Assembly: GCA_934122125.1 (NCBI GenBank)
Contig: CAKOVW010000037.1
Location: 1 to 11,116, forward strand
DNA length: 11,116 bases
Reading direction: 5' to 3'
DNA from: an uncultured Clostridia bacterium
Lineage (GTDB): Bacteria > Bacillota > Clostridia > TANB77 > CAG-508
The position numbers and the translations under genes were made by a program. This document shows positions 5,887-11,116 of the stretch, piece by piece (position 1 is the stretch's first letter; the number at the start of each line of letters is the position of its first letter). Below the pieces are notes generated by a model that ran no database searches, had not been told where the DNA came from, and saw only the letters and a list, made by a program, of their open reading frames with translations.

Positions 5887-7251
5887 TTAATTTAATTTTT
5901 TCTCAATTAACTTTGCTAACTTTTCAGCTTTTTCTTTAATATATTCTTGATTTTCTCCCTCTATCATTACACGAATTAATGGTTCTGTACCAGATGGTCT
6001 AATTAATACTCTTCCATTGCCAGCAAATTCTTTTTCAAGTTTTTCTATTTCAGCCTGAATTTCACTATCTTCATTATATTTACTTTTTTTATCGCTTGCT
6101 ACCTTTGCATTTACAAGAGTTTGTGGATAAACTCTAATAATATTGCATAATTCAGATGCCTTTTTTTGTTCCTCAAGCATAACTTTTATTAGCATTAAAG
6201 AAGTTAATATTCCATCTCCTGTTGGATTATAATCTAAAAATATAATATGACCTGATTGTTCACCGCCTAGATTATACCCATTTTTTAACATTTCTTCAAG
6301 AACATATCTATCTCCAACTTTAGTTTGCACAAAATTCAAATTATTATCCTCTGCATATTTCTTTAATCCCAAATTACTCATTACTGTTGCAACTACAGTA
6401 TTCTTTTTTAATGTACCTTTTTTCTTCATGTAGTTTGAAATAATTGCTAACAATTTATCTCCATTAATTTCGTTTCCTTTTTCATCAACTGCTAAACATC
6501 TATCACCATCGCCGTCATATGCAATTCCTAAATTACAATTATTTTCAACAACATATTTTTTTATCATGTCTAAATGTGTTGAACCACAGTTTTCATTGAT
6601 ATTTACTCCATTTGGAGTATTGTTCATTATATAATGCTTTATTCCTAATGCTGTAAATACTTTTTCTGCTGCAACTGAAGTTGCTCCATTTGCTGTATCT
6701 ATTGCTACTACAAAGTCGCTTGTATCATAGTTTTCAAACTCTTCTTCAAAGTGTTTTCTAAAGAAATAAACATATTCATCTAAAAGGTCGCTTCTTACTT
6801 CTGCTGTACCTATTTTATCATTAACAGCTGTAAAATCATTTAATTTATCTGAATCCATCATTTCTTCAATTTCTTCTTCTATTTCATCTGGAATTTTCAT
6901 TCCTTTATTACTAAAGTATTTTACACCATTAAACTCATATGTATTGTGTGATGCTGAAATAACAACACTTGCGTCAGCTTTTAATTTTTTAGTTAAATAC
7001 GCAACACCAGGAGTTGGTATAACCCCTAAACTTTTAACATTTGCTCCGTAACTTAAAAATCCTGCTGTCATAGCACTTTCTATTAAAGTTCCAGAAATTC
7101 TTGTATCTCTACCTATTAAAATTGTAGGTGCATGATTTGTATGCTTAGCTAAGGCATACGCTCCAGCTTTAGCTACACGATATACTAATTCTGGTGAAAG
7201 CTCTGTATTAGCAATTCTTCTTATACCATCTGTACCAAAATATCTCCTCAT
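5887..7251 (-). CDS. glmM: Phosphoglucosamine mutase
   Basis: Converts glucosamine-6-phosphate to glucosamine-1-phosphate in the cytoplasm, the step toward UDP-GlcNAc and thus peptidoglycan. The 454-residue length fits the family. Visible signatures of the alpha-D-phosphohexomutase fold: N-terminal FGTDGIRR (5-12), active-site phosphoserine in VISASHN (Ser101), metal-binding DGDGDR (246-251), sugar-binding GGEQSGH (329-335) and phosphate-binding RPSGTEP (418-424). The residue after SASHN is Thr instead of the frequent Pro, which I take as clade variation. The N-terminal form with FGTDGIRR separates it from phosphomannomutase/phosphoglucomutase relatives. The ATG follows AAAGGA at 7 nt. It has an extended -10 promoter (7335-7362) and a leader of about 75 nt. 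It heads an operon with the membrane protein, metG and the kinase. Confidence 0.96.
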   Translation of the reverse strand: MRRYFGTDGIRRIANTELSPELVYRVAKAGAYALAKHTNHAPTILIGRDTRISGTLIESAMTAGFLSYGANVKSLGVIPTPGVAYLTKKLKADASVVISASHNTYEFNGVKYFSNKGMKIPDEIEEEIEEMMDSDKLNDFTAVNDKIGTAEVRSDLLDEYVYFFRKHFEEEFENYDTSDFVVAIDTANGATSVAAEKVFTALGIKHYIMNNTPNGVNINENCGSTHLDMIKKYVVENNCNLGIAYDGDGDRCLAVDEKGNEINGDKLLAIISNYMKKKGTLKKNTVVATVMSNLGLKKYAEDNNLNFVQTKVGDRYVLEEMLKNGYNLGGEQSGHIIFLDYNPTGDGILTSLMLIKVMLEEQKKASELCNIIRVYPQTLVNAKVASDKKSKYNEDSEIQAEIEKLEKEFAGNGRVLIRPSGTEPLIRVMIEGENQEYIKEKAEKLAKLIEKKLN

Positions 7252-7334
7252 TTTTGTTTCCTTTCTTGTTTTATTATATAGTTATTTTTATATTAGTTTA
7301 TTCTTGTTATTAATTTTTGTGTATTTCTTTTTGA

Positions 7335-7362
7335 ATTATACCACAATAACACAAAATTGCAA
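7335..7362 (-). promoter_or_regulatory. Extended -10 promoter of the glmM operon
   Basis: On the minus strand TTGCAA (7362-7357) is followed after 16 bp by TATAAT (7340-7335), with TGG immediately before it giving the extended TGnTATAAT form. The -35 begins only 9 bp after the argS stop and I see no terminator between, so read-through from argS probably adds to glmM expression. Confidence 0.7.
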
Positions 7363-7371
7363 TATTTTATC

Positions 7372-9081
7372 CTACATCTTTTCTGGCATTTGAATTCCTA
7401 ATATTCCTGCACCTATTTTTAATACTAATCCTACAGCATATGTTAAGTATAGTCTTGCATCTTGAATAGATTTTTGTTCTCCTATTATTTTATTTTCATT
7501 ATAGAAGCTACTAAACGCTTGTGCCAATTTTATTAAATACCTTGCTATAATATATGGTTCATATTTTTCTGCTGATTGTTTTAATATATCTTCAAATGAA
7601 TATATTAATTTAATTACTCTTAATGATTGTAAATCTGTTAATTTTGTAAAGTCAATATCCTTTATTTCTGGTATATATCCAGCTTTCTCTAATAGGCTTT
7701 TGGTTCTAACATATATATATTGCATATATGGTCCAGTTTCACCATTAAAGTTAAGCATAGTATCCCAGTCAAATATTTCATCTTTAATTCTACTGTTGTA
7801 TAAATCATTAAATATAACTGCACCAACACCAATTTTGGTAGCTGTTTCTTCCTTATTTTCCAAATTTGGATTTTTCTCATTCATAATTTGTGTTACTCTA
7901 CTTATTGCCTCATTTAATAAGTCCTCTAGCTTTACTATATTTCCTTCTCTAGTTGACATTTTGCCAGTTTTTAATTGCACCATTCCAAAAGGAACATGTA
8001 CTAAACCATTTGTATATTTTTCATCAAGATTTAATTTTTTAGCTGTTTCAAATACCTGTTTAAAATGTAATATTTGCTCATATGATGTTACATATATATC
8101 TTTATCAAAATTATAAGTTCTTGCCCTGTAAAGTATTGCTGCTAAATCACGAGTAGCATATGTAGTTGACCCATTTGTTTTTTCTATAATACATGGTGGA
8201 ATATTATATTCGTCTAAATTTACAACCATTGCTCCTTCTGATTGTTGTAATAAATTTTTTTGCTTTAAAATATCTACAACTTCACCCATTTTATCTGAAT
8301 AGAATGCCTCTCCATTCCAAGAGTCAAATTCAACATTTAATAATTTATATACCTTTTTAAATTCTTTTAAACTAAGGTCCTTAAATTTAGTCCATAACTT
8401 AACACAGTATTCATCACCATCTTCTAACTTCTTGAAATTATTTCTACATTCTTCTAAAACACTTTCATCTTCCTTACATAAATTATTTATTCTGACATAA
8501 ATTTTTGTAAGCTCATTAATAGGATCTTCTTCAATGTTATATTCTTCTCCCCATCTTTTATATCCTTCTATTAACTTTCCAAATTGTGTTCCATAATCTC
8601 CTAAATGATTTACCCCTGTACAATTGTAGCCTAAATGTTTATATGTTTTATATATAGCATTTCCAATTACTGTTGAACGTAAATGCCCAATATGAAATGG
8701 TTTTGCAATATTTGGTGCTGAATAATCTACTACTACATTTTTGCCATTTCCTACTGTGCTTTTTCCATAGTTTTCTTGTTTTTCTGCAATTTCATTTAGT
8801 ACATTTGAAATGTATTCTTGTGGCATTATATAAAAGTTTAAATAGCCATTTACTACTTCTATATTTTGCATAAATTCATCTTCAAATTTTATATTATCTT
8901 TTATATCTTGTGCTATTATTTGAGGAGCTTTTTTTAATTCTTTTGCTAATTTAAAGCATGGAAAAGAAAAATCTCCCATCTTTTCGTCTGTTGGTACTTC
9001 TATATATTCAACAATTTGTTCCTTTGGTATATTTGTTATTTTGCTTATTTCATCTGCTATTTTTTGTTTAAAATTTACCAC
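7372..9081 (-). CDS. argS: Arginyl-tRNA synthetase
   Basis: Class I synthetase that charges tRNA-Arg with arginine using ATP. 569 residues, the normal length. The N-terminal Add1 domain contains GDFSFPCFKLAK (36-47). The HIGH motif is FHIGHLRST (129-137) after SAPNIAKP, and the KMSKS-loop equivalent is KMSTREGN (374-381). The C-terminal DALR anticodon-binding domain starts around TGPYMQYIYVRTKSLL (449-464) and the protein ends in the typical GILGIQMPEKM. The start is GTG, the only sensible one: the ATG eight bases upstream runs directly into TAA. The ribosome binding site is AAGGGA at about 10 nt, so initiation may be modest. It lies 24 bp after pfkA and shares its transcript. No T-box is possible in that gap. 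Confidence 0.96.
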   Translation of the reverse strand: MVNFKQKIADEISKITNIPKEQIVEYIEVPTDEKMGDFSFPCFKLAKELKKAPQIIAQDIKDNIKFEDEFMQNIEVVNGYLNFYIMPQEYISNVLNEIAEKQENYGKSTVGNGKNVVVDYSAPNIAKPFHIGHLRSTVIGNAIYKTYKHLGYNCTGVNHLGDYGTQFGKLIEGYKRWGEEYNIEEDPINELTKIYVRINNLCKEDESVLEECRNNFKKLEDGDEYCVKLWTKFKDLSLKEFKKVYKLLNVEFDSWNGEAFYSDKMGEVVDILKQKNLLQQSEGAMVVNLDEYNIPPCIIEKTNGSTTYATRDLAAILYRARTYNFDKDIYVTSYEQILHFKQVFETAKKLNLDEKYTNGLVHVPFGMVQLKTGKMSTREGNIVKLEDLLNEAISRVTQIMNEKNPNLENKEETATKIGVGAVIFNDLYNSRIKDEIFDWDTMLNFNGETGPYMQYIYVRTKSLLEKAGYIPEIKDIDFTKLTDLQSLRVIKLIYSFEDILKQSAEKYEPYIIARYLIKLAQAFSSFYNENKIIGEQKSIQDARLYLTYAVGLVLKIGAGILGIQMPEKM

Positions 9082-9105
9082 TTAAATTACATCCCTTCTT
9101 ATTTT

Positions 9106-10248
9106 TTAATCTCCTAAGTTTATGCCTATATGTCTTGCAGTTTTTACTAAATCATTATCTAAGTTTACTCTCCTAATATTACTTTCTGGTGTATTTCCTG
9201 ATGCAGCTCCCATTTTTTTGTTATTTCCAACTACATCTTCTAATGGAACATAATCTAATCTTCCATCTTTTATAACTGTTAAAACATTAAATTTTTCTTG
9301 TAAAGCAAGTTCCATAGCTTTTGCTCCATATTTTGTAGAAAGTACTCTATCAAAAGCTGTTGGAGTTCCCCCTCTTTGCATATAGCCTAAAACTGTACAT
9401 CTTGCCTCTAGCCCAGTTAATTTCTGTAGTTCTTCTGCTACTCTTTCTCCTGCTCCTCCAAGTTTGATATTATCTACACCATTTCCTTTGCTTCTTATAT
9501 TCTTTACAGAAATATCTCCGCCTATTGGTTTTGCTCCTTCTGCTACTACCACAATACTAAATTCTTTGCCTCTTTTTTTACGATTAAGAATTTTTTGTGC
9601 AGCTTTATTTATATCATATGGAATTTCAGGAATTAATGCAACATCTGCTCCTCCTGCAATAGCTGATTCTAGTGCAATCCATCCAGCATATCTTCCCATA
9701 ACTTCCAATACCATAATTCTATGATGTGTATCGGCTGTTGTATGAAGCCTGTCCAATGCTTCTGCAGCAACACTTACTGCTGTATTGTAACCAAATGTAA
9801 TTTCTGTACAAGCAACATCATTATCAATTGTTTTTGGAACACCAATTACATTTATTCCCTTTAAAGATAAATCCCTTGCTGACTTTTGTGTTCCATCTCC
9901 TCCTAAAGTAAATAGGCAATCTATTTTATCATTTTTTATATTTTCTACACACTTGTCAGATAAATCTTTATATACTGTTTCTCCATTTTCTTCTACTGGG
10001 TAGCAAAATACATTTGCATTTGTAGACGAGCCTATTATAGAACCGCCCTTAGGCAATATACCTATTGCATTTCCTGTAGAATTTGTACATAATTGCACAT
10101 AATTATTTTGTAATAATCCTCTATATCCATCTATAAATCCATAGCACTCTACATCGCTATTTTCTGCTGTTTTTATAATTGCTCTTATAACTGCATTAAA
10201 TCCTGAAACATCTCCGCCATTTGCTAAAATAGCTACTCTTTTTATCAT
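9106..10248 (-). CDS. pfkA: 6-phosphofructokinase, Gly/Lys (probably ATP-using) type
   Basis: Phosphorylates fructose-6-phosphate to fructose-1,6-bisphosphate, committing carbon to glycolysis. From the chosen ATG it has 380 residues: ANGGDVSGFNAVIR (9-22) nucleotide loop, GGDGT (116-120), catalytic PKTIDND (138-144, base Asp142), sugar-phosphate MGRYAGW (184-190), AEG (236-238) and QRGG (291-294). The residue equal to E. coli Gly104 is Gly119, as in ATP enzymes. The residue equal to Gly124 is Lys139, as in PPi enzymes and in the intermediate clade of ATP-PFKs. At 380 residues it is longer than the ~320-residue E. coli enzyme, so allosteric control may differ. The longest frame begins at a GTG (10260) inside the ribosome binding site AAAGGTGG. 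The ATG at 10248, 8 nt after that site, is the better start. First gene of an operon with argS. Confidence 0.93.
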   Translation of the reverse strand: MIKRVAILANGGDVSGFNAVIRAIIKTAENSDVECYGFIDGYRGLLQNNYVQLCTNSTGNAIGILPKGGSIIGSSTNANVFCYPVEENGETVYKDLSDKCVENIKNDKIDCLFTLGGDGTQKSARDLSLKGINVIGVPKTIDNDVACTEITFGYNTAVSVAAEALDRLHTTADTHHRIMVLEVMGRYAGWIALESAIAGGADVALIPEIPYDINKAAQKILNRKKRGKEFSIVVVAEGAKPIGGDISVKNIRSKGNGVDNIKLGGAGERVAEELQKLTGLEARCTVLGYMQRGGTPTAFDRVLSTKYGAKAMELALQEKFNVLTVIKDGRLDYVPLEDVVGNNKKMGAASGNTPESNIRRVNLDNDLVKTARHIGINLGD

Positions 10249-10270
10249 AATATTTTCCACCTTTCAAATT

Positions 10271-10288
10271 TAGCAATTTTTACTGCTA
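10271..10288 (-). promoter_or_regulatory. Inverted repeat at the pfkA transcription start
   Basis: TAGCAAT (10271-10277) and ACTGCTA (10282-10288) pair over 7 bp, one of them a G-U pair in the minus-strand RNA, with a TTTT (AAAA in the RNA) loop. It overlaps the predicted start near 10284, so it is either a weak operator or a 5'-end hairpin. Confidence 0.3.
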
Positions 10289-10290
10289 TT

Positions 10291-10318
10291 ATTATACCAA
10301 TAAATAAAAAAAATACAA
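10291..10318 (-). promoter_or_regulatory. Extended -10 promoter of pfkA-argS
   Basis: On the minus strand TTGTAT (10318-10313), a 16-bp T-rich spacer, then TATAAT (10296-10291) preceded by TGG, the extended -10 form. The predicted start is near 10284, giving a leader of about 35 nt. Confidence 0.65.
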
Positions 10319-10331
10319 TAAAAATTTGATA

Positions 10332-10368
10332 AAAAAATTAAAAGGTGGCTGTATTTCAGCCACCTTTC
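10332..10368 (-). terminator. Intrinsic terminator of the twin-OB gene
   Basis: AAAGGTGGCTG (10368-10358 on the minus strand) pairs perfectly with CAGCCACCTTT (10352-10342) over 11 bp with a 5-nt loop. TTTTAATTTTTTT follows. It begins 3 bp after the stop codon and isolates the gene from the pfkA promoter. Confidence 0.9.
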
Positions 10369-10371
10369 CTC

Positions 10372-10992
10372 TTAAATGTCTAACTTGGTAATCGAAACTT
10401 CATACGTTGTTTTTTCTTCCTTTTTTCCGTTGGGATATTTCTTTTTGTAATTTCTGCTCTGATACCTCCCAGTTAGCCTAATTTCGTATCTCACGTCATA
10501 GTTTTCACAAACTCTCGATGCCATCCTACCTTGTGCAATAACAGGGATATAAGCGTTTGCACTTTGACTGCAACATTTGGTAGCAACTGTTATCCCCTGA
10601 ATTTTTTGTGCTTTTGGGAGTTTACGTAGCGCTGCTTTTTTAACTATTGCTCCGACCAGTTTCACTTCATTACTATCCTGCTCGGCGGCAACGTCTTTCC
10701 AAATTCGGTCAATGTGTACGTAAATCTTGGTATGTTTTTCCCCATCTTCTCCGATGTAACCATACATACGGATTTCACCTTTTACATACACATAATCTCC
10801 TTCTTGGAGCTTCGCTGCGACTTCAGTTTTCCAACCACTTGCTTGGATAATCACTTGGTCTTTTCTTCCGCTCTTCCTCCTTACTTCCAAAATTGCTTCA
10901 GATTTTTTTCTTACTTGGTCATAATGTTGCTGATACTCAAATTTCTTTGCCAGAGTTCCTGATAAAATTACTTCATTCCGATAACTTATCAT
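10372..10992 (-). CDS. Tandem OB-fold single-stranded DNA-binding-like protein
   Basis: 206 residues with two successive SSB-like OB folds. Domain 1 (about 3-98) begins YRNEVILSGTLAKKFEY, then VIIQASGWKTEVAAKLQEGDYVYVKGEIR-type strands and an end IYVHIDRI. Domain 2 (about 108-206) begins SNEVKLVGAIVKKAALRKLP, then AYIPVIAQGRMASRVCENY and LTGRYQSRNY. Each resembles bacterial SSB/PriB, so single-stranded DNA binding is expected. The C-terminus is basic to neutral (ITKLDI), without the acidic DDDIPF-type tail by which housekeeping SSB recruits partners. This argues against the main replicative SSB. AGGAGG 6 nt before the ATG at 10992 fixes the start; the frame could extend to 11025, but without a ribosome binding site. 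It is monocistronic with its own promoter and terminator. G+C is higher (about 40% in sampled lines), and its 14 Arg codons are 5 AGA, 5 AGG and 4 CGN, unlike the AGA-dominated neighbours, hinting at transfer. Confidence 0.8.
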   Translation of the reverse strand: MISYRNEVILSGTLAKKFEYQQHYDQVRKKSEAILEVRRKSGRKDQVIIQASGWKTEVAAKLQEGDYVYVKGEIRMYGYIGEDGEKHTKIYVHIDRIWKDVAAEQDSNEVKLVGAIVKKAALRKLPKAQKIQGITVATKCCSQSANAYIPVIAQGRMASRVCENYDVRYEIRLTGRYQSRNYKKKYPNGKKEEKTTYEVSITKLDI

Positions 10993-11067
10993 TGTTCTCC
11001 TCCTAGTTAGATTTTTTGTTGACATGAAAATTTTTCCATATCATTACTAATAAATAATGCCATATAC

Positions 11068-11096
11068 ATTATATATCATTTATGTTAAGTAGTCAA
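11068..11096 (-). promoter_or_regulatory. Near-consensus promoter of the twin-OB gene
   Basis: On the minus strand TTGACT (11096-11091) and TATAAT (11073-11068) are separated by exactly 17 bp. The predicted start near 11061 gives a leader of about 70 nt before the ATG at 10992. The same -35/-10 pair and spacing occur upstream of the acyl-CoA ligase gene. Confidence 0.8.
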
Positions 11097-11116
11097 TTTT
11101 TATTTCTTATATTTAT

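Noticed and set aside
7689..7880. 63-codon minus-strand frame inside argS
   Set aside because: It lies wholly within argS in another frame, where the argS reading shows conserved motifs on both sides.
10993..11025. 11-residue upstream extension of the twin-OB protein
   Set aside because: The upstream ATG has no ribosome binding site, while AGGAGG sits 6 nt before the ATG at 10992.

Overview
The window is about 30% G+C, every recognisable gene lies on the minus strand, and the start regions carry strong AGGAGG-type ribosome binding sites and sigma-A promoters (TTGACT/TATAAT). Together with the gene families (DUF1836, DUF4163/DUF3298, a G/K-type phosphofructokinase, a four-cysteine MetRS), this points to a low-GC Bacillota chromosome, most likely an anaerobic Clostridia member. 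No rRNA, tRNA, CRISPR array, transposase or phage structural gene is visible. The content is mostly housekeeping.

In transcription order (right to left): (1) 10993-11116, a near-consensus promoter driving a monocistronic gene for a protein with two SSB-like OB folds, closed by a clear intrinsic terminator (10332-10368). (2) An extended -10 promoter driving pfkA (6-phosphofructokinase) and argS (arginyl-tRNA synthetase), 24 bp apart. (3) A second extended -10 promoter just past the argS stop, driving glmM (phosphoglucosamine mutase), an unknown three-helix membrane protein, metG (methionyl-tRNA synthetase, short form) and a P-loop nucleotide kinase-like protein. A secondary promoter followed by a 5' stem-loop may serve metG. 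(4) A 20-bp stem-loop separates the kinase from a DUF4163/DUF3298 protein that has no membrane anchor; this gene ends at a strong terminator. (5) A 248-bp intergenic region holds three consecutive inverted repeats, then a consensus promoter with a palindrome over the predicted start site. It drives a long-chain acyl-CoA synthetase-like AMP-binding enzyme, which is followed by a perfect 13-bp hairpin, a second palindrome and a DUF1836 gene.

Functionally the block joins glycolysis (pfkA), cell-wall precursor synthesis from fructose-6-phosphate (glmM), translation (argS, metG), nucleotide metabolism and fatty-acid activation. PfkA and GlmM both act on or near the fructose-6-phosphate branch point, but no specific regulatory link is visible.

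I see no clear new multi-gene system. The items most worth a second look are the compositionally distinct twin-OB protein without an SSB acidic tail, the triple-hairpin intergenic region, the palindromes flanking the acyl-CoA ligase/DUF1836 pair, and the hairpin that buries the ribosome binding site region of the DUF3298 gene. Several annotated starts are shortened relative to the longest open frame (metG, pfkA, the twin-OB gene, the DUF3298 gene) because the ribosome binding sites support internal starts.
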